This document shows positions 22,613-32,350 of a stretch of DNA of 64,000 nucleotides, one piece after another. The position numbers and the translations under genes are program-made. The stretch spans positions 3,844,001-3,908,000 of the forward strand of contig CP099977.1 of the NCBI GenBank assembly GCA_024372495.1, written 5' to 3'. Below the pieces are notes generated by a model. The model was not told where the DNA came from. It made no database searches and saw only the letters and a list, made by a program, of their open reading frames with translations. This DNA is from Pseudarthrobacter sp. Fe7. Lineage in GTDB: Bacteria > Actinomycetota > Actinomycetes > Actinomycetales > Micrococcaceae. Numbering within the stretch: position 1 is the stretch's first letter; every line of letters starts with the position of its first letter.

Positions 22613-24006
22613 ACTGCCGCTCCGCTCTTGACGTCGCCGGTACGCGAACCGGCGGTCCCACTTGTGGTGGTCTTCTTCTTACGGGGGTTGAGTCCGAATA
22701 TCGCACGGACCAGCGGCGGTGCTGCGATGAACAGCACGATCAGGGACTGGATGACGAGCACAATGTCGATCGGCGTCTGTGTCTGGGCCTGCATTGCCAC
22801 GCCGCCGGCGCGGAAGGCGCCGAACAACAGGCCCGCAAAGAAAGTCCCCCACGGCGTCGAGCGTCCCAGGAGTGCCACCGTGATGGCATCAAAACCGATG
22901 GAGGCGGCGACACCGCCGGAGAGGTACTTTTCCGTGCCGGACACTTGGGCCACGCCGGCCAGGCCGGCCAGCGCACCGGCGATCGCCATCACCAGGATGG
23001 TGCTGCGGGCGACGTTGATGCCGGCGGTGCGGGCCGCGCTGGGGTTCGCACCAACGGCGCGGAACTCAAAACCGATCGTCGAGCGGTTCAGCAGCCACCA
23101 GACGAAGGCGGTGGCCGCTATCGCGGCCAGGAAGCCGGCATGCAGGCGGAATTGCGGTCCGAGCAGTTCGGGGAACAACGCGGTGGGGTCAAGGAAAGGC
23201 GAGATCGGGTTCGTGGAACCCTTGCGCTGGAAAGCCGGGGTGGTGAGCAGGAACAGCAGCAGGAAGTTGGCGATGTAGTTGAGCATGATGGTCACGATCA
23301 CCTCGTGCGCGCCGGTCCGTGCTTTCAGCAGGCCCACGACGCCGCCCCAGACCGCGCCGCCGACGAGGCCGGCCAGGATGACGACCAGCAGGTGCAGGCC
23401 GATGGGCAGGTGCCAGGCGAACCCTACGTATGCGCCGAAGAGCGCGCCGAAGATGATCTGCCCTTGGGCACCGATGTTGAACAGGCCGGCGCGGAACGCC
23501 AGCGCGACGCCGAGCCCGGCGCAGATCAGCGGGGTTGCGACGGTGAGGGTCTCGGTGATCGGGTACAGCTGGGCTGCCAGGTCGGCACCTGCCCAGTTGA
23601 AGATGGACCCCTGTACCAGGGCAGTGTAGGGACGAATGACCTCGGTCAGGAGGTCCCCGGGCTGGGCGAAGAAGTAACCGGCTGTGACGGCGACTTTGGG
23701 GTTGGTCACCGCCATCAGGATGCCGCCGAGCACGATCGCCAGCAGCACGGAGAGAAAAGAGACCATGGCGTTGCCGGTGAAGATCTGGTGCAGGACGGAT
23801 CCGCTGCCGTCCCGGTCATGGTCCCGGCCTCGCCGCTGGGTGGCTGCCGGAACGGCAGACGGCGGCATCTGGCCGCCGGCGGTGTCAAGGACGACGTCGG
23901 AGGCCACAGCCTCGGAGGTGGTAACGCCGGGCACCCGGGTGTCGATGGGCTCCGGGGCGCTGTTGCGGCCGGTGGCCTGCGGTTCCGGGGTTGTCTTTTC
24001 AGACAT
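22609..24006 (-). CDS. Nucleoside ABC transporter permease, first
   Basis: 465-residue permease of the same family, intact. A hydrophilic N-terminal region of about 65 residues precedes the helices. Characteristic segments are LVGGAVWGGVVGLLKARTGA, HEVIVTIMLNYIA and FRAVGANPSAARTAGINV. It would form the membrane channel with the product of 21093-22612. I chose ATG 24006 (MSEKTTPEPQ), preceded by AAGGAGAATCCC; it overlaps the ATPase stop by 8 bp. Confidence 0.9.
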   Translation of the reverse strand: MSEKTTPEPQATGRNSAPEPIDTRVPGVTTSEAVASDVVLDTAGGQMPPSAVPAATQRRGRDHDRDGSGSVLHQIFTGNAMVSFLSVLLAIVLGGILMAVTNPKVAVTAGYFFAQPGDLLTEVIRPYTALVQGSIFNWAGADLAAQLYPITETLTVATPLICAGLGVALAFRAGLFNIGAQGQIIFGALFGAYVGFAWHLPIGLHLLVVILAGLVGGAVWGGVVGLLKARTGAHEVIVTIMLNYIANFLLLFLLTTPAFQRKGSTNPISPFLDPTALFPELLGPQFRLHAGFLAAIAATAFVWWLLNRSTIGFEFRAVGANPSAARTAGINVARSTILVMAIAGALAGLAGVAQVSGTEKYLSGGVAASIGFDAITVALLGRSTPWGTFFAGLLFGAFRAGGVAMQAQTQTPIDIVLVIQSLIVLFIAAPPLVRAIFGLNPRKKKTTTSGTAGSRTGDVKSGAAV

Positions 24007-25592
24007 GGGATTCTCCTTCGTGGCCGGCAGGCTCCGATACCGCCGCGGTGGTGGCGCCGGAAACATGGGCGGCGGCGCTGGCTTCGGCTTCTGCGGCCGG
24101 GACACCGGCCATCATCAGGCCCAGCACGTCGCGCGACGTGGTGGCCGGTACGATTCCCACCAGCCGGCCGCGGTAGAGCACGGCGATCCGGTCGGCCAAC
24201 TGAAGTACTTCGTCCAGTTCCGTGGACACGATCATGACCGGCGTCCCGTGGTCACGCTCGGCGATGACCCGCTTGTGCACAAACTCAATCGAACCGACGT
24301 CGAGCCCACGTGTGGGCTGCGAGGCGATGAACAGGCGCAGCGGACGGGAGAGCTCACGGGCCAGGACCACCTTCTGCTGGTTGCCGCCGGAAAGGGTGCC
24401 CACCGCGGCGGACACGGAGGGCGTGCGGACGTCGAATTCCTCGACCTTCCTGGCGGCGTTCTCCGCGATCACGCCCGGCTTCATCCCCACGCCGCGGGCG
24501 AAGGGCGCTTTGTCGTAGAGGTCCAGGATCATGTTTTCGGAGATGGTGAACGTGCCCACCAGGCCGTCAAGGGTACGGTCCTCGGGGACGAAGCCCACAC
24601 CGGCACCGAGGACGTGCTTGACGCTCCTGCCCAGCAGTTCCTCGCCGTCGAGCGCGACGGACCCGGCCACGTGCGGCTGCACGCCGAGGATCGCCTCGGT
24701 CAGTTCCGTTTGCCCGTTGCCTTGCACTCCGGCGATGGCCAGCACTTCGCCCTTGGCGATGTCGAAGGACAGGTCATCGACCACATGCTGGCCGTTGTGG
24801 TCCGTCACGGTCAGGTTGCGGACCTTGAAGGTCACGTCACCGGCCTTGGCGGGCGCCTTGTCGAGGGTCAGGCTCACCGTGCGGCCAACCATGGCGGATG
24901 CCAGGCTCGGTGGGGGAAGCCGTGGGATCCGCCTGTCCCACCACCTTGCCGCGGCGGATGACCGTGATGGTGTCCGAGATGGCTTTGACTTCACGCAGTT
25001 TGTGGGAAATGAAGACGATCGACTTACCGTCGCGCTTCAGCTGACGGATAATGTCCAGGAGTTCATCGGTCTCCTGCGGCGTCAGCACGGCGGTGGGTTC
25101 GTCGAGGATGAGCACCTCGGCATCACGAACCAGCGCCTTGATGATCTCGACCCGCTGCTGGACGCCGACGGGCAGGTCCTCCACCAAGACGTCGGGGTCG
25201 ACGTCGAACCCGTACTGGTCCGAGATGCGGCGGATCTTCTCGCGCGTGGCTTCCAGGTTGAGGAGGCCGGCGGCTTTGGTGGCCTCATTGCCCAGCGCCA
25301 CATTTTCGGCCACGGTGAAGACCGGGATGAGCATAAAGTGCTGGTGGACCATCCCGATGCCGGCCGCCATGGCCTCGCCGGGGTCTTTGAAGACGACCGG
25401 CTTGCCATCGACCAGGATTTCACCTTCGGTCGGATCGTACAGGCCGTAGAGCACGTTCATCAGGGTGGATTTCCCTGCGCCGTTCTCGCCCAGGAGGCAG
25501 TGCACCTGCCCCGGTTCGACGACCAAATCGATGTGGTCATTGGCTACCAGGGACCCGAATCTCTTCGTGATCCCTTTCAGTTCGAGTTTCAA
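23999..25592 (-). CDS. Nucleoside ABC transporter ATPase, double-domain (apparent frameshift)
   Basis: About 530 residues with two ABC domains, as in ribose/nucleoside importers. The first has Walker A LLGENGAGKSTLMN and Walker B LILDEPTAVLTPQE. The second has a degenerate Walker A (AIAGVQGNGQTEL) and signature LSGGNQQKVVLARELSR. One extra base at 24903-24907 (AGGCT for AGCT) breaks it after ADPTASPTE; removal restores LASAMVGRTVSLTLD. TTG 25592 (then KLELKGITKRFG) is the likely start; longer frames exist. Confidence 0.88.
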
Positions 25593-25761
25593 AACCCCAA
25601 CCAATCTGTGTGTGTATGGATCTGCTCCGGCGCGCTGTCGGCGGCAGGGCAGCGGGTAGTCCCAGCCTAGTGTCACGGGTGGTTCCTGGGCAGGGCAGGG
25701 AGGCGGTAATGAGCACCGCCGGCACGGTGCCGGCGACAGTTAGGTTGCCAGCAAAACAGAA

Positions 25762-25803
25762 CGCGCTGCCCTCCGGCCGGGGTAACGGCGGAAGGGCAGC
25801 GCG
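25762..25803 (-). terminator. Hairpin between binding-protein gene and ATPase gene
   Basis: GCGCTGCCC and GGGCAGCGC arms, extended by CGG/CCG, form a stem after the BMP lipoprotein stop (25820). As a partial terminator it would let the binding protein be made in excess over the transporter subunits. The 25604-25761 stretch upstream of the ATPase holds no other recognisable gene. Confidence 0.65.
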
Positions 25804-25819
25804 CCCCGCGGTTCGGTGC

Positions 25820-26932
25820 TTACTTGGTGGGGCTGGACTTCGATTCGACCTTGACGGTGCCGGAGATGATGTCCTTCTTGAGCTGGTCCAGGTCGCTCTT
25901 CAGGTCTGCCGGCACGGCGGAATCGAGATCGTGGAACGGCGCCAGGGCCACGCCGCCGTTTGCAAGAGTTCCGATGTACGGCGATGCGTCGAACTTGCCG
26001 TCCTTGTCGTCCTTGATGACCGTCTCCACAGCGGTGGACATGGTTTTCTGGACGGAAGAGAGGATCACGGACTTGTAATCCGGGGCAGTCAGGTAGCCAT
26101 CAGAGTCAACCCAGATGAGCTTGGCGTCCTTGCCCTTGGACTTGGCATCGAGGATCGCGGAGCCCGCGCCGCCGCCAACGGGTCCGGCCACGGGAAGGAC
26201 AACGTCTGCGCCCTGGTCAAGGAAGCCCTGGGTCAGGACCTTGCCCTTGTCCACCTGCTTGAAGTCACCGACGAAGGTGCCGTCCTGCTTGTCCTTGTCC
26301 CAGCCGATGAGCTGGACGCTCTTGCCCTTCTTCTCGTTGTAGTGCTTCACGCCATCGGCAAAGCCGTCCATGAAGATGGTGACGGTGGGGATGTTGATGC
26401 CGCCGAAGGTTGCGACCTTCCCGGTCTTGGAAGTGCCTGCTGCCAGGTAGCCGGCCAGGAACGCGGCCTGGGCCGTGTCGTAGACGATCGGCTTGACGTT
26501 CTTGGGGAACGTCGGGTCATTGTAGTCAATGATGGCGAAGTGGCTGTTCGGGTTGGCCGTCGCGATGGACTTGGTGGCGTCGCCGAGCAGGAAACCGACG
26601 GTCACGGTCAGCTTGCAGCCCTGCTGGACCATGGAGCGGAGGTTGGGATCATAGTCCGTGTCAGCCTTGGACTGGACGTGCTTTTCTTTAATCCCGAGGT
26701 CCTTCACGGCGCTCTGCAGGCCCTCGTAGCCGGACTGGTTGAACGACTTGTCGTCGAATCCTCCGGAGTCGGACACCATGCATGCGGTGTAGTCCGAGGC
26801 GGTGGCTGAACCGGAGGGGCCGGACGCGGACGGGGCGGCTCCGCAACCGGTGAGCAGCAAGGCGGACGCACCGAGGGTGGCCACACCGGCCATTGAACCG
26901 CGCCTGACGCCGGCACGCAGTGATTTCTTCAA
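25820..26932 (-). CDS. BMP-family nucleoside-binding lipoprotein
   Basis: 370 residues, first gene of the nucleoside importer. Signal peptide with lipobox LLTGC (Cys near residue 27); then the BMP/PnrA-like fold with CMVSDSGGFDDKSFNQSGYE near 50-69 (ligand-site Asp/Phe region) and PVAGPVGGGAGSAI. I take TTG 26932 as start because GGAGG lies seven bases upstream and it gives a standard signal peptide; the frame extends to 27022. The linked cdd, deoA and add favour nucleosides as ligand (inference). Confidence 0.92.
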   Translation of the reverse strand: MKKSLRAGVRRGSMAGVATLGASALLLTGCGAAPSASGPSGSATASDYTACMVSDSGGFDDKSFNQSGYEGLQSAVKDLGIKEKHVQSKADTDYDPNLRSMVQQGCKLTVTVGFLLGDATKSIATANPNSHFAIIDYNDPTFPKNVKPIVYDTAQAAFLAGYLAAGTSKTGKVATFGGINIPTVTIFMDGFADGVKHYNEKKGKSVQLIGWDKDKQDGTFVGDFKQVDKGKVLTQGFLDQGADVVLPVAGPVGGGAGSAILDAKSKGKDAKLIWVDSDGYLTAPDYKSVILSSVQKTMSTAVETVIKDDKDGKFDASPYIGTLANGGVALAPFHDLDSAVPADLKSDLDQLKKDIISGTVKVESKSSPTK

Positions 26933-27137
26933 TTTTCCTCCAGGGATGATGCGAGTGGCACTACGGGCGGAATTCAATGAGTGTCCGTTTCGGCGCTGAA
27001 ATTCTGTTTTCACTGAAGGCACGCAGCACTGCGCCGGAGCGCACTGATGGCAATCACTTTAGTGGCCTGCGCCACGTCCCCATAGCACGGCGGGAGCTGA
27101 CCCCGGATATTGTTTACAAGTTGTTACCAAGCAGTAA

Positions 27138-27160
27138 GGGCGCCTCCAAAGGAGGCGCCC
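27138..27160 (-). terminator. Terminator of the ohrR-ohr-oxidoreductase operon
   Basis: 10-bp perfect stem GGGCGCCTCC-AAA-GGAGGCGCCC, with outer GCAG/CTGC pairs, located 40 bp after the oxidoreductase stop. Confidence 0.8.
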
Positions 27161-27199
27161 CTGCTGCTTACGGCTCTTGAGTTGCGATCAGTGCTTGGG

Positions 27200-28209
27200 C
27201 TACAGCCGGACCAGCATCTTGCCGGTGTTGGCCCCGTCAAGGAGGTCCATGAAGGCCTGCGGGGCGTTCTCCAGGCCGTCCACGATCGTCTCGTCGTAGC
27301 GCACGGTACCGTCTGACAGCCAGGCCGCCATCTTCTCTGCGAACTCCGCCGCGTGCTGCCGCTGGCCGCCCACCAGGAATCCGCGCAGTGTCAGCTGCTT
27401 GCCGATGGCCTGCATCAGGTTGTGGGGCGCCGGAGTGGGTTCGGTGGAGTTGTACTGCGCGATGGCACCGCACATCGCCACCCGGCCGCCGACGTTGAGG
27501 ACTGCCAGGGCTGCCTCCAGGTGCTCACCACCCACGTTGTCGAAGTAGACGTCGATGCCGGCGGGGCCTGCGGCCTTCTGCAACTGCTCCACAACCGGAC
27601 CATCGTGGTAATCGAACGCTGCGTCGAAGCCCAGTTCGAGGAGCCGGGCCACCTTGGCGGGCGAGCCGGCCGAGCCGATGACCCGCGATGCGCCCATGGC
27701 CTTGGCGATCTGGCCCACCAGGGAGCCCACCGCACCTGCCGCACCCGAGACGAACACGGCGTCCCCGGGCTTGAATTCGGCAACCTTCAGCAAACCGGTG
27801 TAAGCCGTCAGCCCTGTCATGCCGAGTGCGCCAAGGAAAGCGGAAGCCGGTGCCAGGTCCGTGCGGGCCGGAGTGGCGGTACCGGCGTCCACCACGGCGT
27901 ATTCACGCCAGCCAAGGGAATGTACGACGACGTCGCCCTCCTTGTGTGCCGACGAACGGGACGCGATCACCTCACCCACGGCGCCGCCGTCGAGCGCCTT
28001 GCCTACGGCGAAGGGCGCGGAGTAGGACTTGACGTCATTCATCCTGCCCCGCATGTAGGGGTCCACGGACATGAAGAGGTTCCGCACCAGGATCTGGCCG
28101 TCTTCGAGGGCGGGCAGCGGTGACTCGGCGAGTTCGAAGTTGTCGCTGGACGGGCGCCCCACGGGGCGCGAGGCCAGCCGGATTTCACGGGTGGTTACGG
28201 GGACTGTGC

Positions 28210-28213
<4 letters not shown>
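27200..28213 (-). CDS. NADP-dependent medium-chain oxidoreductase (curcumin/2-alkenal reductase-like)
   Basis: 337 residues of the zinc-free MDR family. N-terminal start of the fold has DPYMRGRMNDVKSY, and the nucleotide-binding motif is GDAVFVSGAAGAVGSLVGQI near residues 148-167. NVGGEHLEAAL follows, typical of leukotriene B4 12-hydroxydehydrogenase and CurA types that reduce enals or enones. ATG 28213 overlaps the ohr stop by 4 bp. Co-transcription with the peroxide gene suggests detoxification of lipid-peroxidation products (inference). Confidence 0.87.
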
Positions 28214-28641
<428 letters not shown>

Positions 28642-28685
28642 GAAAGATGTCCGTCCTTTAGGTGGGATGGTGCGGATGTCAGTGG

Positions 28686-29121
28686 TCACAGTGATTCATG
28701 CAGCGCGGCCGTGAGCTTGCCCAGGGTGGTCCGCAGGCTGCTCAAGTTCGTCCAGGGAGAGCCCGGCGGCGTCGGCCAGCCGTTGCGGAATGGCACGGGC
28801 CGGCACGCTGAGGTTTCGTCCGGCGGCCGTCAGGTGGATCGCGACGCGGCGTTCATCCTCGCCGGACCGCCGGCGCTCAACGAGCCCGAGCACTTCCAGG
28901 CGTTTGAGAAGCGGCGACAAGGTGCCCGAGTCAAGGCCAAGTTCCCCGCCGAGCTCCTTGACGCCCCGGGGTTCGTTTTCCCAGAGGACCAGCATTACCA
29001 GGTACTGCGGATAGGTGAGGCCGAGTTCGTCAAGGACCGGCCGGTAGACGGCAGTGGCGGCCCGGGACGCTGAATAGAGCGCAAAACATACTTGGCGGTC
29101 CAGGCGGGGTGCTTCGGTCAT
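28686..29121 (-). CDS. ohrR: OhrR-type MarR regulator (apparent frameshift near the end)
   Basis: About 144 residues. The peroxide-sensing Cys is in RQVCFALYSASRA near residue 12, followed by LTYPQYLVMLVLWE and a winged helix (LDSGTLSPLLKRLEVLGLV, RRSGEDERRV). An extra base at 28735-28739 (AGGCT for AGCT) shifts the last 16 residues; repair gives LRTTLGKLTAALHESL and a stop at 28686. It should repress its own operon and release it on Cys oxidation (family knowledge). The operator candidate is directly upstream. Confidence 0.9.
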
Positions 29122-29137
29122 ATAATTACAGTAACGC

Positions 29138-29158
29138 ACAACTAAGTTGTGCACAACT
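29138..29158. promoter_or_regulatory. Candidate OhrR operator (three half-sites)
   Basis: ACAACT-A-AGTTGT (29138-29150) overlaps AGTTGTGCACAACT (29145-29158), a perfect 14-bp palindrome. Three alternating half-sites of ACAACT therefore lie 17-37 bp upstream of the ohrR ATG. The position and symmetry fit a MarR/OhrR dimer site. Confidence 0.7.
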
Positions 29159-29245
29159 TACTATTCGCAAGGCACCCACGCTTGAACCGCCGTCGCACCT
29201 TCCCAACGCCGGGTCCGCATCCCCCGCGGGGCCTGCAGAAGGGGG

Positions 29246-30460
29246 TCAGGAAAGCGGTTGCTCCAGGTCCCGAATGGTGCGCAGGGCTGCGGCCGTGAGT
29301 ACCCGTATGCCCAGGCCCAGGGAGCGCTCATCCAGGACGTAGTCTCCGCGGTGCAGGTCGAAGTCCTCGCCGCCGGGTGTTTTGGTGCCCAGGCGCATCA
29401 TCGCGCCGGGAAGTTCGGCGAGGAACCATGCGAAGTCCTCCCCGCCCATGGACTGCGGGGTCAGCACCACCGCGCTTTCCCCGATCTCGGCGCGGGCGGC
29501 TGCCTCGATGATGGCTGTCTCATGTTCGGAGTTCACCACCGGCGGCACTCCCCTGGTGTGCTCAAGGTGGACGTCCACTCCGTAGGGCGCGGCAACCTGG
29601 TGCACCACCTCGTCAAGGAGTTCACCGGCGGCATGCCACGCATCCCGGTCCAGACAGCGCATGGTGCCCGCCATGTAGCCGGTGCCGGGAATGGCGTTGG
29701 GTGCCGAGCCTGCAGTGATCTGGCCCCACACCACGGAAACGCCGCTCCGGACGTCCACCCGGCGGGACAGCACGGCCGGGACATTGATGGCAATCTGCGC
29801 CAGCGCAAACACGAGGTCTTCGGTCAGGTGCGGGCGGGACGTGTGGCCGCCGCGGCCGGACAGTTCGATCCGGATGGTGTCCGACGCCGAGGTGATGGCG
29901 CCGATCCGGGTGCCCACCTTACCCACCTCGATTCTGGGGTCGCAGTGCAGGGCGAGGATCCGGGGGACGCCGTCCAGTACACCCTGCTCGATGCAGGAAT
30001 GCGCGCCGCCGGGCATGGTCTCCTCGGCAGGCTGGAAAATGATTCGGACGGTGGCGCCAAGGGGCGATTCCTGGTGCATCCGGTGCAGGACCAGCGCAAT
30101 GCCCAGCATGGTGGTGGTGTGCACGTCATGGCCGCAGGCATGGGTGACGCCATGGTTCTTCGAAGCGAACGGCAGGCCCGTCTCCTCGATGATGGGCAGG
30201 GCATCGATGTCCCCGCGCAGGGCGGTGGCAATGGGGCCTTCGCCCACGTCAACCGTCAGCCCGGTGCCTTCGAGGCGGCGGGGGCTCAAGCCGGCAGCCT
30301 CCAGCCGCTCGGCGAGCTTGTCGGTGGTGCGGAACTCCTTGAAGGACAGTTCCGGGTGCGCATGGAGGTCCCGGCGGAATTCGATCAGTTCCGGCAGGAG
30401 CGGAGCGAGCCACGGAGCCACGAGGGCGGTGGGCTCGGCTTCAGTAGTGTAATTGCGCAC
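29246..30460 (-). CDS. M20-family amidohydrolase/carboxypeptidase
   Basis: 404 residues. Metal-site motifs are ALRGDIDALP near 88-97, THACGHDVHTTTMLG near 115-129, FQPAEETMPGGA near 151-162, and a late SMGGEDFAWF. This is the subgroup of N-acyl-amino-acid/hippurate hydrolases and IAA-amino-acid hydrolases; the exact substrate is not decidable. GTG 30460 is the start. It faces away from ohrR, with only 124 bp between. Confidence 0.87.
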   Translation of the reverse strand: MRNYTTEAEPTALVAPWLAPLLPELIEFRRDLHAHPELSFKEFRTTDKLAERLEAAGLSPRRLEGTGLTVDVGEGPIATALRGDIDALPIIEETGLPFASKNHGVTHACGHDVHTTTMLGIALVLHRMHQESPLGATVRIIFQPAEETMPGGAHSCIEQGVLDGVPRILALHCDPRIEVGKVGTRIGAITSASDTIRIELSGRGGHTSRPHLTEDLVFALAQIAINVPAVLSRRVDVRSGVSVVWGQITAGSAPNAIPGTGYMAGTMRCLDRDAWHAAGELLDEVVHQVAAPYGVDVHLEHTRGVPPVVNSEHETAIIEAAARAEIGESAVVLTPQSMGGEDFAWFLAELPGAMMRLGTKTPGGEDFDLHRGDYVLDERSLGLGIRVLTAAALRTIRDLEQPLS

Positions 30461-30523
30461 TGCTTCACTCTAGCGAGGGTGGCGGCTTTAGTGCCCATCA
30501 CTGACTCCGCATTACATCCCGGC

Positions 30524-30550
30524 CCTGCCGGCACTCGTGGTGCCGGCAGG
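30524..30550 (-). terminator. Terminator after GDP-mannose pyrophosphorylase gene
   Basis: Perfect 11-bp stem CCTGCCGGCAC/GTGCCGGCAGG with a 5-base loop, just beyond the stop at 30558. Confidence 0.75.
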
Positions 30551-30557
30551 TTCCCGG

Positions 30558-31691
30558 TCAGAGGACGTCCGTGTCCCCGCTGGCTTTAAGGGCGTCCACG
30601 GCAGCCTTTACGCGCTGGGAATTGGCCATGGTGGTGACCAGAAGGGCGTCCGGCGTATCCACGATCACAACGTCCTGGATGCCGATCAGTGCGATGACTC
30701 GCTTGGTGTCCGTGACCACGACGCCGCTTGAGTTTTCGGTGAATACACGCGCGCCTTCACCGAGGACCGTGACATCGTCCACTTCCTTGGCGCTGTTGAG
30801 GCGGCCAACCGACGCGAAATCGCCAACGTCGTCCCAGCGGAAGGAACCGGGCACGACGGCGACGTCCCCGGCCTCGGCGGCGGGCTCGGCCACTGCATAG
30901 TCGATGGCGATCTTCGGGAGGGTGGGCCAGATTCGGGCCGTGACCTCATCACGGTGCGGGGTGTCCCATGCGCGGGCGATTTCCTGCAGGCCTTCGAACA
31001 GTTCAGGCTGGTTGGCCTCAAGGTGCTTGAGCATCAGTGACACGGGGGCCACGAACATGCCGGCGTTCCACACATAGTCGCCGCTGTCCACGTACTGCTG
31101 CGCCACAACCTCGTCCGGCTTTTCGACGAACTCCACCACGTCGTGGGCGCTGGGTGCCCCGTCGATGTGCAGGGCCTTGCCGGAGCGGATGTATCCGAAG
31201 CCGGTGGACGGGTGGGTGGGCTTTATGCCGATGGTCACGATCTTGCCCGTGGCAGCGGTGTGGATGGCCTCCCGGACCGCCTGCTGGAACAGGTCGTCAG
31301 GGCTGATCACCTGGTCTGCGGCGAAGGAACCCATGATGGTGTCCGGATCGCGTTCATGCAGGATTGCCGCCGCGAGGCCAATTGCCGCACCGGAGTCCTT
31401 GGGTTCCGATTCAAGGACAAGGTCAGAATCGCGGACCTCGGGAAGCTGGCGGCACACGGCTTCACGGTGGGCCTGTCCGGTCACCACCAGCATCCGGTTG
31501 CCCGCGAGAGGGTGCAGCCGGTCGTAGGTGGCGCGCAGCAAAGTGCTGCCCGATCCGGTGAGATCGTGAAGGAACTTGGGAGCTGCTGCTCGTGACAGGG
31601 GCCAGAGGCGGGTCCCCACTCCGCCTGCCGGAATCACCGCAATGAAGCGGTCGAGGGGTGATGCCGGGCTTGTCACTTTGTCTGTACTCAT
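30558..31691 (-). CDS. Mannose-1-phosphate guanylyltransferase
   Basis: Makes GDP-mannose from mannose-1-phosphate and GTP for cell-wall glycans. 377 residues. Nucleotidyl-transferase signature VIPAGGVGTRLWPLS-RAAAPKFL near residues 15-36, GSFAADQVI near 108, and FVEKPDEVV near 175. The C-terminal isomerase domain of bifunctional ManC is absent. ATG 31691 (MSTDKVTSPAS) is chosen over longer in-frame starts that would reach 31802, where codon use is poor. Divergent from sdhC. Confidence 0.9.
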   Translation of the reverse strand: MSTDKVTSPASPLDRFIAVIPAGGVGTRLWPLSRAAAPKFLHDLTGSGSTLLRATYDRLHPLAGNRMLVVTGQAHREAVCRQLPEVRDSDLVLESEPKDSGAAIGLAAAILHERDPDTIMGSFAADQVISPDDLFQQAVREAIHTAATGKIVTIGIKPTHPSTGFGYIRSGKALHIDGAPSAHDVVEFVEKPDEVVAQQYVDSGDYVWNAGMFVAPVSLMLKHLEANQPELFEGLQEIARAWDTPHRDEVTARIWPTLPKIAIDYAVAEPAAEAGDVAVVPGSFRWDDVGDFASVGRLNSAKEVDDVTVLGEGARVFTENSSGVVVTDTKRVIALIGIQDVVIVDTPDALLVTTMANSQRVKAAVDALKASGDTDVL

Positions 31692-31849
31692 CACGGCTAC
31701 TTTAGCCGAAGGGCCGCAAACGGCTCCTGTGGCGGAGCACGGCCCTCCGTGTTGCGCCGCATTTGGGTCCAGGGGCACCCCGGGATGTGGCGTTTGTCTC
31801 ATTTCGCCGGAAAATCCGCCCCAGCACTGGTCACCAACAAACTCCTAAA

Positions 31850-31878
31850 TTGAATAAGCTGTTAGCGAAGCCTAGATT
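31850..31878 (+). promoter_or_regulatory. Candidate promoter of sdhCDAB
   Basis: TTGAAT (31850-31855) and TAGATT (31873-31878) are separated by 17 bp in an AT-rich patch 89-117 bp upstream of the sdhC start. A small palindrome, AGCCTAGATTTAGGCC-like, overlaps the -10 region and could be a regulator site. Called by eye only. Confidence 0.5.
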
Positions 31879-31966
31879 TAGGCCTGAGCTACGAGTGCTC
31901 TCGCAGCAGGCGTTCCCCCCGCATGGATCTCATGCCAGCGCCGCTGTGTTGCAGGGAGGTTTATCA

Positions 31967-32347
31967 GTGCCGACAAAACCAGCTGGCACCTTGTACCGCG
32001 GCCGTGAAGGCATGTGGTCCTGGGTAGGACACCGCATTACCGGTGTAGTGATCTTTTTCTTCTTGTTGGTCCACGTCCTGGACACCTCCTTGGTGCGTGT
32101 GTCACCGGAGGCCTACACCGCTGTTATCGGCGCCTACAAGAATCCCCTGATGGCGCTGGGTGAGACCGGCCTTGTTGCCGCCATCGTTTTCCATGCCTTC
32201 AATGGCCTGCGCATCATTGCGGTCGATTTCTGGAAGAAGGGCGCCAAGTACCAGCGGCAGATGCTGTGGGCAGTCCTGGCCCTCTGGGTCGTGACCATGG
32301 TTGCCTTCTCCATCCGCCACCTGTCCCTCGCCCTCGGAGGTCACTAA
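31967..32347 (+). CDS. sdhC: Succinate dehydrogenase cytochrome b subunit SdhC
   Basis: 126-residue membrane anchor with three helices. Heme-ligand-type histidines in GHRITGVVIFFFLLVHVLD and AIVFHAFNGLRII match SdhC. GTG 31967 is preceded by GGGAGG at seven bases. First gene of sdhCDAB; the sdhD start follows the stop by 3 bp. Confidence 0.92.
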   Translation: MPTKPAGTLYRGREGMWSWVGHRITGVVIFFFLLVHVLDTSLVRVSPEAYTAVIGAYKNPLMALGETGLVAAIVFHAFNGLRIIAVDFWKKGAKYQRQMLWAVLALWVVTMVAFSIRHLSLALGGH

Positions 32348-32350
32348 GCC

